Below, one piece after another: positions 44,612 to 54,261 of a DNA stretch of 64,000 bases; the first letter of the stretch is position 1; each line of letters opens with the position of its first letter. The notes beneath the pieces are model-generated. The model saw only the letters and a program-made list of their open reading frames with translations. It ran no database searches and had not been told where the DNA came from. The position numbers and the translations under genes are program-made. The DNA lies in NCBI GenBank assembly GCA_965205055.1, contig OZ242030.1, positions 1,488,001-1,552,000 on the forward strand. The letters run 5' to 3'. The DNA comes from CBDBBY01 sp965205055. Lineage in GTDB: Bacteria > Pseudomonadota > Alphaproteobacteria > Rhodobacterales > Rhodobacteraceae.

Positions 44612-46018
44612 TCAGGGCTTTCCGAATCTGATGTGAATCTCGTCTATGAAGTGCCTGCCCCGGGCTTCGAAATCCGGGTATTGATCGAAGCTCGCGGCAG
44701 CCGGAGCAAGAAGAATGGTATCGCCGGGCTGGGCGTCGGATGCCGCGCTCGCCACGGCTTCGGGCAGCGTTTTGCAGACCACATGAGGCAATCCGCCGAT
44801 TTGAAGAGCGAATTCCTTCGCCGAATGGCCGATCAAGTAGGCCTTGACGACATTGTCCAGACTGTCGACCAGCGGCAAGACTCCGTTTTCCTTGCCCAAG
44901 CCGCCCGCGATCCATCGGATCCTCTTGTGGGCCTTGAGCGCCCTTCCCGCGCTCTCCGCGTTGGTCGCCTTGGAGTCGTTCACGCAAAGAATGCCGCCGA
45001 AGTCGCCGACGATCTGGCTTCTGTGAGGCAGGCCCGGGAAGCTTGCAAAACCGGCTTCCACCTCGGAGACGCTCAGGCCGCACTCGAGACAGGCCGCGAG
45101 AGCAGCGCAAGCATTCTGCTGGTTGTGGGATCCCGCGAGCGATCTGAATTCCGATGCGTCGATTCGACATTCGCTGTCGCCGCTTGTCGCGGTGATCATT
45201 CCGTCGACAACGCAGACTCGCGGCGAGCGACCGTGCAGAATTCTTTCTGCGGATACCCGAACGACCGTCCCGGTTCCGACCCGGGCGCACGCCTGCGACG
45301 CGAGGAACCGTCCTTCATCCTCGTCCACCCCGATGATCGCCGACTTCATGCTTCCCGCCGCCAGCAGCTGTCGCTTCGCAGCGAAATAGCCGCCTTTTCC
45401 GCCGTGCCTCTCAAGATGATCGGGAGTGAGGTTGAGGAAAATCGCGATTTCCGGCGCAAGCAGGCTCGCCATGTCGCACTGGTAGGACGAAATTTCCAAG
45501 ACCACGAAATCGCCCTTGCGCGGCGGGTCGAGGTCGAGCACTCCGCGGCCGATATTGCCCGCGAGCTGCGAACTCCGTCCGGCATGCCGGAGCGCATGGT
45601 CGATCAATGCGGACGTTGTCGATTTACCGTTGGAGCCGGTGATCGCGATCACCGTAGGGCGATTCCGCGCGCGGTCCGCATCTCCGTTTTGGCCGAGCAG
45701 GCGGAAAAACATTCCGATGTCATTGTCGGTCGGAACGCCTGCTTCCTGAGCGGCCGATACCAAACTGTTCGGTTTCGGGTAGAGATGCGGGATTCCGGGC
45801 GAAACGATCAGGCATTCAATGTCGGCCCAAGCGTCCGCAGCCGCAAGATCCCTCAGCGTTATTCCCGCGGCAAGCGCTTGCTCGCGCGCATCCGCAGATT
45901 CGTCCCAGCCGACGACGTCCGCGCCGCCTGCCCTCAGCGACTCGACCGCCGACCGCCCGGTCCTGCCGAGGCCGAGCACCGCGTAGCGTTTCCCAGCAAC
46001 GCCTTGTGCCGCTATCAC
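44612..46018 (-). CDS. murD: UDP-N-acetylmuramoylalanine-D-glutamate ligase
   Basis: 468 residues. AVLGLGRTGRSAVESL binds the UDP moiety, ITGSNGKSTTSALI is the ATP loop, and NLTPDHLERHG and NDSKATNAES are family motifs. It adds D-glutamate to UDP-MurNAc-Ala. The start is a GTG placed directly after the mraY stop. Confidence 0.96.
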   Translation of the reverse strand: MIAAQGVAGKRYAVLGLGRTGRSAVESLRAGGADVVGWDESADAREQALAAGITLRDLAAADAWADIECLIVSPGIPHLYPKPNSLVSAAQEAGVPTDNDIGMFFRLLGQNGDADRARNRPTVIAITGSNGKSTTSALIDHALRHAGRSSQLAGNIGRGVLDLDPPRKGDFVVLEISSYQCDMASLLAPEIAIFLNLTPDHLERHGGKGGYFAAKRQLLAAGSMKSAIIGVDEDEGRFLASQACARVGTGTVVRVSAERILHGRSPRVCVVDGMITATSGDSECRIDASEFRSLAGSHNQQNACAALAACLECGLSVSEVEAGFASFPGLPHRSQIVGDFGGILCVNDSKATNAESAGRALKAHKRIRWIAGGLGKENGVLPLVDSLDNVVKAYLIGHSAKEFALQIGGLPHVVCKTLPEAVASAASDAQPGDTILLAPAAASFDQYPDFEARGRHFIDEIHIRFGKP

Positions 46019-47104
46019 CTATCTCACCTTGAGGGTTGCCAGCCCGGCCAACGCCAATATCAGCGCAATGATCCAGAATCGGATGACGATTTGCGATTCG
46101 GCCCATCCCTTCTTCTCGAAGTGATGGTGTATCGGGGCCATGAGCAGAATCCTTTTTTTCGTGGCCTTGTAATATGCGACCTGGGCAATGACGCTCAGAG
46201 CTTCGACAACGAACAGCCCTCCGATCACGGCAAGCACGATTTCGTGCTTGGTCAACACTCCGATGGCTCCGACCGCGCCTCCGAGCGCCAGCGACCCGGT
46301 GTCGCCCATGAACACGGCGGCCGGCGGGGCGTTGTACCAGAGGAAACCCAGCCCGCCTCCGATCAATCCGGCGGCAAATACCAGCAGCTCGCCCGTTCCC
46401 GGAACGTAATGCACTTCGAGATATTCCGTGAAGTCGACGCGTCCAACGGCATACGCGATGACCCCCAATGCCGCCGCCGCGATCATGACCGGCATGATTG
46501 CGAGGCCGTCGAGGCCGTCGGTCAGATTGACCGCGTTGGCGGAGCCGACGATCACGATCATCGCGAACGGGATGTACAAGATCCCCGCGTTGATAAGGAT
46601 GTCCTTGAATATCGGAAGCGCGATCATGCCGGACAATTCGTCCGGATGGGCCAAAATCGCGCCGTACGCCGCGATGCCTCCGATCAGCAGCCCTATCGCG
46701 AGCTTGGTCTTGCCCGCCACGCCTTTTGAATTGTTCGCGGTTACTTTTCTGTAGTCGTCGATCATGCCGATCACGCCGAACGCGAGCGTTACGAGAAGCA
46801 CGATCCAAATGTACAGGTTGTCCAAGCGGGCCCAAAGGAAAGTCGCCGTTAGAATCGCGCCAAGAATCAGCACGCCGCCCATCGTCGGCGTACCGGCTTT
46901 GTCGGTGATATGGCTTTCCGGACCGTCGGAACGGATCGGCTGTCCGTTTTTCTGCTTCCGCTTGAGCAGGTTGATCAGAGGACGCCCGAACAAAAAGCCG
47001 AACACCAGCGCGGTGATCATCGCTCCGCCCGCGCGAAAAGTTATGTATCTGAATAGATTGAAGAAATCTCCGCCATCGGAAAGGCTGGAAAGATAATGCA
47101 GCAT
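46019..47104 (-). CDS. mraY: Phospho-N-acetylmuramoyl-pentapeptide transferase
   Basis: 361 residues with about ten membrane helices. Catalytic aspartates appear in GMIDDYRK and NAVNLTDGLDGLA; AVFMGDTGSLALG and APIHHHFEKKGW are classical MraY motifs. It transfers phospho-MurNAc-pentapeptide to undecaprenyl phosphate, giving lipid I. It abuts murF without a gap. Confidence 0.97.
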   Translation of the reverse strand: MLHYLSSLSDGGDFFNLFRYITFRAGGAMITALVFGFLFGRPLINLLKRKQKNGQPIRSDGPESHITDKAGTPTMGGVLILGAILTATFLWARLDNLYIWIVLLVTLAFGVIGMIDDYRKVTANNSKGVAGKTKLAIGLLIGGIAAYGAILAHPDELSGMIALPIFKDILINAGILYIPFAMIVIVGSANAVNLTDGLDGLAIMPVMIAAAALGVIAYAVGRVDFTEYLEVHYVPGTGELLVFAAGLIGGGLGFLWYNAPPAAVFMGDTGSLALGGAVGAIGVLTKHEIVLAVIGGLFVVEALSVIAQVAYYKATKKRILLMAPIHHHFEKKGWAESQIVIRFWIIALILALAGLATLKVR

Positions 47105-48550
47105 TCAATTCGCCTCTTTTGCGTACCGCGACCCGACATCGCCCAAGTTTTTGATCGCCGCGGCAACCAACGAAATGCGCGATCCTTTGGAGCCTTTGAC
47201 AAGCACGACGTCGCCAGGTCCGGCGAGCACATGCGCTTCCTCCGCCAGCGATTCCGCGCTGCTGCGCCAACGCCCCCGTTTCTCCGGCGGGAGTGCGTCA
47301 TGCAAATTGCGCATCAGCGGACCCGCGCAATGCACGACCGCGACGGAGTCCATGGAGGGATGGTCGGCGAAGCTCGCATGCATGTCCGCCTCCCCGCGTC
47401 CAAGCTCGAGCATGTCGCCCAGGATCGCCACGCGACGACCGGGGCGCGAGTGCGACGGCGCCGTTCCGGTCTTCGCCGCCGCGAGCACGTCGAGGGAAGC
47501 CGAGAGCGATGCGGGATTTGCGTTGAACGCGTCGTCCAGCAGGTCGATCGTCGCGTCCTCGCTGAATTCGTCAAGCCGGACGGTGTGCTTCACTCCCCTC
47601 CCGTCGGGCGGCGTCCAGCGTCCGAGATCAAGCGCAGCGACAACCGGATCCGCCTCCACCGCGGCGACCGCGGCAAGCACGCCGAGCGCGTTTTCCGCAA
47701 AGTGCCGGCCGAGCGCCGCCAGCCTGAAAAACTGGGTTCGACCGTCTACAAGAGCCCGAGCAACGGTGCCGCTTTCAACGAAGCGGTCTTCGACGAGCCT
47801 GTATTGGGCATCGGCAGCCGATCCGAATGTAACAACCTTCGCGGAAGCCTGCCGCGCAATTGAATGCATGGTTTCGAACTCGGCGGAAGACGCATTCAGG
47901 ATCGCGGCGCCGCCGGGTTCCAGACCTTCGAAAATCGACGATTTCTCTTTCGCGATGTCTTCCAGGCTGTCGAACGCTGCAAGGTGCGCGGGCGCGATCA
48001 TCGTGATGACGGCTGCGTGAGGTCGCGCCATTCGGCTGAGCGGGGCGATTTCGCCCGGCTGGTTCATGCCGATCTCGATTACGGCGTAATCGGCGCTTGC
48101 GGGCATCCGGGCCAGCGTCAGCGGGACTCCCCAATGATTGTTGTAGCTTCTCTCGGCCGCGTGCGTTTTTCCTTGAAAACTCAGCACGAGCCGCAGCATA
48201 TCCTTAGACGATGTCTTTCCTGCGGATCCGGTGACTGCGATCACCTTTGCGCGGCAGCGCCTTCGCGCTTCAACGCCCAGCCCTTCCAAAGCGGTCTGGA
48301 CGTCGTCCGCGATCAAGAGGGGCGCGTCTCCTGACACGCCCTCGGGCCGCCGCTCGACGAGCGCGGCAGCCGCTCCCGAGTTCAATGCTTGCGCCACGAA
48401 ATCATGCCCGTCGCGCCGGTCCCGAAGTGCGACGAACAGATCGCCGGGCATGATCGTTCTGGTATCAATCGATACGCCGGTCGCTCTCCACCCGACCGTC
48501 GAACGCCCTCCGGTGGCTTTTTCCGCCTCTTGCGATGTCCAAATCGTCAA
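47105..48550 (-). CDS. murF: UDP-MurNAc-tripeptide-D-Ala-D-Ala ligase
   Basis: 481 residues. Motifs are GVSIDTRTIMPGDLFVAL, the ATP loop VTGSAGKTSSKDML, YNNHWGVPLTL and DDAFNANPASL. It attaches D-Ala-D-Ala made by Ddl. ATGA overlap with murE. Confidence 0.96.
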   Translation of the reverse strand: MTIWTSQEAEKATGGRSTVGWRATGVSIDTRTIMPGDLFVALRDRRDGHDFVAQALNSGAAAALVERRPEGVSGDAPLLIADDVQTALEGLGVEARRRCRAKVIAVTGSAGKTSSKDMLRLVLSFQGKTHAAERSYNNHWGVPLTLARMPASADYAVIEIGMNQPGEIAPLSRMARPHAAVITMIAPAHLAAFDSLEDIAKEKSSIFEGLEPGGAAILNASSAEFETMHSIARQASAKVVTFGSAADAQYRLVEDRFVESGTVARALVDGRTQFFRLAALGRHFAENALGVLAAVAAVEADPVVAALDLGRWTPPDGRGVKHTVRLDEFSEDATIDLLDDAFNANPASLSASLDVLAAAKTGTAPSHSRPGRRVAILGDMLELGRGEADMHASFADHPSMDSVAVVHCAGPLMRNLHDALPPEKRGRWRSSAESLAEEAHVLAGPGDVVLVKGSKGSRISLVAAAIKNLGDVGSRYAKEAN

Positions 48551-50082
48551 TGCTCGCTTCCCTCCAATGCTTTGACTGCGATGCTCGCCTGCTCGGCATC
48601 GTCGAACGGCAGAACCATCTCTCCGATCGTTTGAGTCGTTTCATGCCCCTTTCCGGCGATCACCAATGCGTCGCCCGGGCGCATTGCGCTCACGGCGGTC
48701 AGAATGGCCTCCGCACGGTCGGCGATTTCCGTTGCCCCTGGGCAGGCTGCGAGGATTTCCGACCTGATCGATGCAGGATCCTCAAATCTCGGATTGTCGT
48801 CGGTCACGAATTGGACATCGGAATGCATCTTTGCGACCCGGCCCATCAAAGGACGTTTTGAACGATCCCTGTCGCCGCCGGCGCCGAATACGACGATCAA
48901 GCGGCCAAGGACATGCGGCCTGACAGCCTTGAGCGCGGTTTCAAGCGCGTCGGGAGTGTGCGCATAGTCCACGAACACCGGCGAACCGTCATTTTTTCGG
49001 GCGGCAAGCTCCATGCGTCCGCGGACTGCGCCAATTCGATTCAATTTGCTGAATACGGCTTCCGCATTTTCGCCCGCTCCGATCAAAAGCGCAGCGGCAG
49101 TCAGGGCGTTCATTCCTTGAAATCCGCCTGCCAAATTCAATTCGGCTGCGAAGACCTTGCCCCTCCATGAGAAGCTGAGCGTTTGGCCAGAACTGCGGAA
49201 GCGCTGCGCGGCAAGCTTCAGATCGGCCGTTTCACGACCGACCGTGATCAATTCGAGCCCCGATGCGGCTGCCACATTCGACATTTCCTTCCCGAACGGA
49301 CTGTCGATGCAGACGACGGCCATGCCGCCGTCGATCATGTTTCTTTCGAACATCGTCGCTTTTGCGGCGAAGTAGCTTTTCAAGTCAGGATGGTAATCCT
49401 GATGCTCATGCGACAGATTGGTGAACGCAGCCGCCTTGAACTTCAGGCCGTCGAGCCGGGCTTGCGACAATCCGTGAGACGAAGCCTCCAGCGCGACCCG
49501 AGCGATCCCCTGCCTCTTCATCGCGCCGAGATGCCTGTGGAGAGTCATCGGATCAGGCGTGGTATGGTGAAGCTGCGCTGCGTACGCTCCTTCAATCCCG
49601 GTGGTTCCGCAATTCGCCGCGGGACGTCCGAGCGCTTCCCACAGCTGACGGCACATTGTCGCGACCGACGTTTTTCCGTTGGTTCCCGTGACCGCCACGA
49701 CTGTTTCAGGCGTGCCGCCGAACCAGTTGGAAGCCGCAACCGCGAATGCCGACCTCGGCCTTGTCCGCACGATCATCTGCAGACCGCTGACGTCATTGTT
49801 CGCGGCGGCGACTTGCGCTCCGTCCGCATCGGTAAGAAGCGCCGCCGCTCCGTTTTCGATCGCGGCATCGGCGTAGAGCGCGCCGTGCGTTCTGGTTCCG
49901 GGAAGGGCCGCGAACAGGCAGCCCGGATATATGCTGCGGCTGTTTTCCGACAAACCGGATACCGCCGCCGCCGGATCCGGAGCATCGGCCAATCCGAGGT
50001 CTGAAAGCGACATGCGGTCGGCGGTCGGCTTGAAGGTCACGTCTTCGCGCGCCGGCAAAACGATTGCGGATGGAAGGACCAT
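48547..50082 (-). CDS. murE: UDP-MurNAc-Ala-Glu-meso-diaminopimelate ligase
   Basis: 511 residues from the ATG at 50082, five bases after ftsI. SENSRSIYPGCLFAAL, the ATP loop VTGTNGKTSVATM and NLSHEHQDYH are present, and DNPRFEDP is the motif that selects diaminopimelate, so the wall is the meso-DAP type. An in-frame start at 50217 would lie within ftsI and is rejected. Confidence 0.96.
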   Translation of the reverse strand: MVLPSAIVLPAREDVTFKPTADRMSLSDLGLADAPDPAAAVSGLSENSRSIYPGCLFAALPGTRTHGALYADAAIENGAAALLTDADGAQVAAANNDVSGLQMIVRTRPRSAFAVAASNWFGGTPETVVAVTGTNGKTSVATMCRQLWEALGRPAANCGTTGIEGAYAAQLHHTTPDPMTLHRHLGAMKRQGIARVALEASSHGLSQARLDGLKFKAAAFTNLSHEHQDYHPDLKSYFAAKATMFERNMIDGGMAVVCIDSPFGKEMSNVAAASGLELITVGRETADLKLAAQRFRSSGQTLSFSWRGKVFAAELNLAGGFQGMNALTAAALLIGAGENAEAVFSKLNRIGAVRGRMELAARKNDGSPVFVDYAHTPDALETALKAVRPHVLGRLIVVFGAGGDRDRSKRPLMGRVAKMHSDVQFVTDDNPRFEDPASIRSEILAACPGATEIADRAEAILTAVSAMRPGDALVIAGKGHETTQTIGEMVLPFDDAEQASIAVKALEGSEH

Positions 50083-50086
50083 GAGT

Positions 50087-51799
50087 TCATTCAACGCTCG
50101 TTTCCGGCCAGATGCCCAGCACAGGCGCGACTCTGGTGACGATTTCCCCGGCGATCGGCACCGCCGTCCAGCCTGCGGTCCGCAAGGCCTCCTCGCCGTC
50201 GGTGATTTTCGGCTCATCCAAGCTTATGACCAAGACGTACTCCGGGTTGTCCACAGGAAAGAAAGACGCGAAGGTGGACAGAACTCGTTCACTGTCGTAA
50301 CCGCCCCGTGAACTCGGCTTTTCCGCGGTCCCTGTCTTCCCGCCAATCGAATAACCTTTGATGTCGGCAATCGAAGCGGTGCCGTCCAGCACCACTTTTC
50401 GAAGCATCATTCTCATCTCGGCGGAAGTCTCCTCCGAGATCACCCTTTCAGGCGAGTCATTCGAAACGTCTTTCATGATGATTGTCGGCTCGACTTTCGT
50501 TCCGCCGTTGATGATTGTCGCGTAAGCCGCAGCGAGGTGCATGGGGCTGACCGCGATTCCGTGTCCGTACGATATGGTTACGGTCGAAATCTTTCGCCAT
50601 CGGGACGGCCATTTCGGCTTAGCATTTTTCGCTTCCGACAATTCCAGCTTCAAAGGATCCAACAGCCCGAGTTCGCCGAGGAACGATTTTTGCCTTTCGG
50701 GACCGATCATGAGCGCAAGTCTTGCCGTACCGATGTTCGAGCTCTTCACGATGATTTCTTCCACGGTTCGGGAATCTTTGCCGTAATTGTCCTTGATCTT
50801 GTACTGTCCGACGCTGAACGGACGCGTGTCAATTACGGTTTCGGAAGACACCAAACCAAGCTCGATCGCTTGCGCGACCGCAAAGGTTTTGAATGTCGAT
50901 CCCAATTCGTAGACGCCTTGCGCCGCTCGGTTGAACAACGGATTTTCCTCGGCTTTGGAACCGCTCATGTATGCTTGGCGATCATTGGGGTCGAAAGCGG
51001 GCATGGAGACAAGCGCGATGATTTCGCCCGAGTGGGCGTCCATCAGTATCGCGCTTCCGCCCAAAGCGCTCATCATGCCCAACCCGGCATTCAGCAGATT
51101 CTGGATGATCTCCTGAATCCTCGCGTCTATCGAAAGCTGAAGCGGCTTGCCGCGATGCGCCGGATCGCGCACGAACTCGTCGAATTCCTTTTCGACGCCG
51201 GCATTGCCTTTGACCTCGGCGAACTGGGAGTCCTGCAGGCCGAATACTGTTCCGCCCAGAACATGCGCGGCCAGCTTGCCGTTCGGATACACTCTGACTT
51301 CCCGCGAACCGAGATAGACGCCCGGCTCGCCGATGTCGTTGACGAGCTTGGCTTGCTCTGGCGACAGCTTGCGTTTGATCCAAGCGAACTTGGATCTGTT
51401 CAAGAAAAGCTCCTGAAGGTCGTCGGCATTCAAATCCGGAAATATTTCAGCAAGATCTTCGGCCGCACGCCGAGGGTTTCCGTTGTTTCTGAGTTCCTCG
51501 GTCCTCACATACAGCGAATTCGTCGGAAGGTTCGTGGCAAGCAAGCTGCCATTCCGGTCGACGATGTCGGAGCGTTGCGCGAATACTGCCGCCGAAGACC
51601 CGCTCGACCTGGGCTCGTCGGGCTCGGAAACCGAGATCGCCGCGGTTCGCACGGCGACCGTGACGAACAAGACGACAAAGCAGCTTATGATCGTAAGCAA
51701 CCGGAATTTCGGCCGAAACCCTGTCCGGGCATCGACTCGCGGCCTTTTTGCAGCCGAACCTTCGGCGCCCGCCCTTTTCGAATTCGCTCTCATCGTCAT
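50087..51799 (-). CDS. ftsI: Septal transpeptidase FtsI (PBP3)
   Basis: 570 residues. One membrane anchor (LLTIISCFVVLFVTVAVRT, about 34-52), a pedestal domain starting RSDIVDRNGSLLATNL, and the penicillin-binding domain with the nucleophile in ELGSTFKTFAVA (SXXK), SSN in IVKSSNIGTA and KTGT in SIGGKTGTAEK. It cross-links septal peptidoglycan. Start overlaps ftsL (ATGA). Confidence 0.97.
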   Translation of the reverse strand: MTMRANSKRAGAEGSAAKRPRVDARTGFRPKFRLLTIISCFVVLFVTVAVRTAAISVSEPDEPRSSGSSAAVFAQRSDIVDRNGSLLATNLPTNSLYVRTEELRNNGNPRRAAEDLAEIFPDLNADDLQELFLNRSKFAWIKRKLSPEQAKLVNDIGEPGVYLGSREVRVYPNGKLAAHVLGGTVFGLQDSQFAEVKGNAGVEKEFDEFVRDPAHRGKPLQLSIDARIQEIIQNLLNAGLGMMSALGGSAILMDAHSGEIIALVSMPAFDPNDRQAYMSGSKAEENPLFNRAAQGVYELGSTFKTFAVAQAIELGLVSSETVIDTRPFSVGQYKIKDNYGKDSRTVEEIIVKSSNIGTARLALMIGPERQKSFLGELGLLDPLKLELSEAKNAKPKWPSRWRKISTVTISYGHGIAVSPMHLAAAYATIINGGTKVEPTIIMKDVSNDSPERVISEETSAEMRMMLRKVVLDGTASIADIKGYSIGGKTGTAEKPSSRGGYDSERVLSTFASFFPVDNPEYVLVISLDEPKITDGEEALRTAGWTAVPIAGEIVTRVAPVLGIWPETSVE

Positions 51800-52155
51800 C
51801 TGGGCCGGAAACCGCCGCCGGTCCCTGATTCATCGGAAAACGCGAGAAGGCCGACTCGGTCATGCTGATCCTTCACGTACGGGATAGTTTCCACCATGAC
51901 GAGATTTGATTCGGTCATCGGACCGAGATTGATCTGGTTGAAATTGTCCTCGACAAGCGCAGTCAAGCGCTCGGCCCGGGTCAAATGCGCCCAATCAGCG
52001 TTAAGGTACTGAAGATAGTAGAACCTCTCGCCATGGAGCCTCTGCAGTTCCTCGAGTGTCCTCTGCCGATCCTGAGTCCGGTAATTCTCTTTGTACGCCC
52101 ACCAAGCGAATACGAGCAAAGACGCAGACAGGACGCCGTACATTATATTGCGCAT
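51796..52155 (-). CDS. ftsL: Cell-division protein FtsL
   Basis: 119 residues: one membrane helix (MYGVLSASLLVFAWWAY) and a coiled-coil periplasmic part (TLEELQRLHGERFYYLQYLN). Position between rsmH and ftsI and topology identify it. It bridges FtsQ and the FtsWI synthase. It overlaps rsmH by 13 bases. Confidence 0.92.
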   Translation of the reverse strand: MRNIMYGVLSASLLVFAWWAYKENYRTQDRQRTLEELQRLHGERFYYLQYLNADWAHLTRAERLTALVEDNFNQINLGPMTESNLVMVETIPYVKDQHDRVGLLAFSDESGTGGGFRPR

Positions 52156-53129
52156 CGCCGAGCTCCCAAGACTTGGCCGGCCGTTCTCCCCTCCAGCGCT
52201 TCGGAACGAAATTGCGAAGGCGCATCCGTGCGCCTGGCCATCCTGAGCTTCGCCGAACGAGATCTCGGGTTGGCGGCAATTTCAGTTTCGTCGGGCGTGA
52301 GCGGACGACGCGACATGAGATTGAAGCTGGGGCCCGCGCAAGGCTTCTGCGGGCTGTGGCGGTTGGCCCCGGATGCGCTGCCGCGCGCTCGGAAAAATCG
52401 CTTCACGATTCTGTCTTCAAGAGAGTGGAACGTAACGACGGCGATCAGGCCGCCTATGCGCAACGCCCTCTCCGCCGCTTCCAGACCTCTTGAAAGCTGC
52501 CCGAGTTCGTCGTTGACCGCAATCCGCAGCGCTTGGAAACATTTGGTGGCCGGGTGGGTCGAGGACTTCGAGCGCTCATTGCTTTTCGCGGCCGCGATGA
52601 TTTTCGAAAGCTCGCCGGTCGTGGTGATCGCGCTGCGGGAGCGATGTTCAGCGATCTTGCGCGCAACGCGTCTCGCGGCGCGATCCTCTCCGAAGCGAAA
52701 GAAGATTTCCGCCAGCCGCCTTTCCGATTCGCCGTTGACGATATCCGCCGCCGTCGGCCCGCTTCGGCTCATGCGCATGTCGAGCGGCCCGTCTTTGCTG
52801 AAAGAAAATCCGCGTTCGGCTTGATCGACTTGCATCGAAGACACGCCGAGGTCGAACACCACTCCGTCCACATGGATTGAGGGCGCGATCTCGGGATGCC
52901 GGTCGAAGTCGGAAAATCTGCCCTGCACCAATTCGATCCCGCTGTTCGACTCGTTCGTCCTTGCATTCTGCAGCGCGTCGGGATCGCAATCCATCCCGAA
53001 CACCTTTTCGGCGCCCGCCGCGAGCAAAGCCCGCGAGTAGCCGCCGGCTCCGAAGGTGCAGTCCACCCACTTTCCTCTTATCGGCGCGGCGGCATTCAAA
53101 AACGCGTCCAGCAGCACCGGGGTATGCAT
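52143..53129 (-). CDS. rsmH: 16S rRNA (cytosine1402-N4)-methyltransferase RsmH (MraW)
   Basis: 328 residues. The start MHTPVLLDAFL, SAM-binding VDCTFGAGGYSRALL, the DLGVSSMQVDQAERGFSF motif and VVTFHSLEDRIVKRFF are diagnostic. It methylates the ribosomal decoding site. I use the ATG at 53129; an in-frame ATG at 53171 would add 14 residues and overlap mraZ. Confidence 0.96.
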   Translation of the reverse strand: MHTPVLLDAFLNAAAPIRGKWVDCTFGAGGYSRALLAAGAEKVFGMDCDPDALQNARTNESNSGIELVQGRFSDFDRHPEIAPSIHVDGVVFDLGVSSMQVDQAERGFSFSKDGPLDMRMSRSGPTAADIVNGESERRLAEIFFRFGEDRAARRVARKIAEHRSRSAITTTGELSKIIAAAKSNERSKSSTHPATKCFQALRIAVNDELGQLSRGLEAAERALRIGGLIAVVTFHSLEDRIVKRFFRARGSASGANRHSPQKPCAGPSFNLMSRRPLTPDETEIAANPRSRSAKLRMARRTDAPSQFRSEALEGRTAGQVLGARRCAI

Positions 53130-53160
53130 CGAATCTCTCGTCCCGCCGGATGCCGGCCTT

Positions 53161-53724
53161 TCAGTCCGCATTCGTTTGGCTTTGCTGGTTCTGCAGCTCC
53201 TGGTCGAGCAATACCGAAATATTGAATGACCCGGCGTCCGGTCCGGCAAGACTCTGCAGTTGCTCGTCTATGCTCGCTGCGTATGCGTCGTGAAGGGCCG
53301 GATTCCAGATTTCAAAATGAGTGCCCGTGCCGGCGAAGCGAGCGGGTTTGCTGACGTCCAGCCGGGACTTCTCCCGAAGATCGGCGGGCATCGAAATCCG
53401 GCCGTTGGGATCGAGTTGCGCAGTTACGGAGCTTGTTATGAAATAATGCTGAAAAACTCGTTTTTTCTGTTGGGGCAAGTTTCCCCACATGATCAATCGA
53501 TCAAGCTTGTTGATGGTTTCCAGAGAGTAGCAGAGAAGGCATTCCTGTTGGGGCGGCCCGTAAACGATGACGGCGGACGCCGTCGCGCCAGGCTCCCTGC
53601 CGGGATCGCCTGCCTCCAGAATTTTCCTGAAATCGGCCGGAATCGACACACGGCCTTTGGAATCGACCTTGTGGGTGCTTTTGCCCCTGAACGCCTCGTG
53701 CTGTTCTGATTCTTGAAGCGCCAC
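53161..53724 (-). CDS. mraZ: Transcriptional regulator MraZ
   Basis: 187 residues with two AbrB-like SpoVT domains: THKVDSKGRVSIPADFRK and TAQLDPNGRISMPADLREK. MraZ represses its own operon by binding repeats upstream of the gene. It is the first gene of the dcw run. Confidence 0.95.
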   Translation of the reverse strand: MALQESEQHEAFRGKSTHKVDSKGRVSIPADFRKILEAGDPGREPGATASAVIVYGPPQQECLLCYSLETINKLDRLIMWGNLPQQKKRVFQHYFITSSVTAQLDPNGRISMPADLREKSRLDVSKPARFAGTGTHFEIWNPALHDAYAASIDEQLQSLAGPDAGSFNISVLLDQELQNQQSQTNAD

Positions 53725-53788
53725 AGGCTGCTCGTCCGTTGTTGATGAAGACGCTCTTGTTGGTGCTCGACCTGCCGCTTCGGATCAC

Positions 53789-53849
53789 AAGTCGTTCCGT
53801 CGTGCTTTTCGGAGGGGGAGGAGAGCACCAATGCACAACGGAACGACTT
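53789..53849. repeat. Long inverted repeat in the mraZ leader
   Basis: AAGTCGTTCCGTCGTGC (53789-53805) pairs with GCACAACGGAACGACTT (53833-53849) with one mismatch in 17, around a 27-base loop. It lies 65-125 bases before the mraZ start. On the plus strand a run of Ts follows, but no plus-strand gene ends here. It may act in the dcw leader. Confidence 0.6.
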
Positions 53850-54181
53850 TTTCGTGGAGGGCCTGCCCTTGCCCTTATAATTCCTGCCTTGATCCCATCT
53901 ACTGACGTGGATCGTCCCCGCCGGAATTGCTGGCACACATGTTCGGCGGTTGCAACCTTTTTTTGGGATCGTATGGGAAGTCATAGGTTTTGAGCCCACT
54001 TCGGGAAAATCAAGACAAAGACGATTTGAAAGCGATTCGAAACAAGTCGAATAATCGACCGAATTATCTTTATATTGTTTATTCGAATATTTTATATACT
54101 ATATATAGAGATCAAAGATTCAATTTTCTATTTCAGAAAAGTGGAGTCCAATTGAAAAAAATGCTATGAAGTCGCAAAATA

Positions 54182-54205
54182 ATGTTGCGTTGATGCAACA
54201 TTTTT
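54182..54205. terminator. Terminator hairpin downstream of mrp
   Basis: ATGTTGC-GTTGAT-GCAACAT (54182-54201) is followed by T-rich sequence on either strand (TTTTTG on plus, ATTATTTT on minus). It lies about 60 bases beyond the mrp stop and probably ends that transcript. Confidence 0.5.
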
Positions 54206-54261
54206 GCATCGATTCCGCACTTTCGGACAGTCGGCGCCATGATTTCCCATGCCGGCGACCC

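Larger units (their letters stand above)
53725..54261. promoter_or_regulatory. dcw promoter region, leader and AT-rich patch
   Basis: This 537-base gap has no gene. It must hold the main dcw promoter on the minus strand. TATAA-type and TGGG words occur (for example GATGGGATC near 53895-53905 read on the minus strand), but I cannot fix a promoter. Bases 54050-54170 are strikingly AT-rich compared with the surroundings. Confidence 0.5.

Noticed and set aside
44558..46729. A plus-strand open frame of 723 codons
   Set aside because: It lies wholly antisense to murD and mraY, which have complete catalytic motifs; its product is Arg/Asp-rich without a domain, as expected for the shadow of a GC-rich gene.
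45816..47270. A minus-strand open frame of 484 codons
   Set aside because: Another frame over mraY and murF; Arg-rich low-complexity product, no motif.
50083..50217. N-terminal extension of murE into ftsI
   Set aside because: It would overlap the ftsI end by over 130 bases and gives an Arg/Pro-rich stretch unlike MurE.
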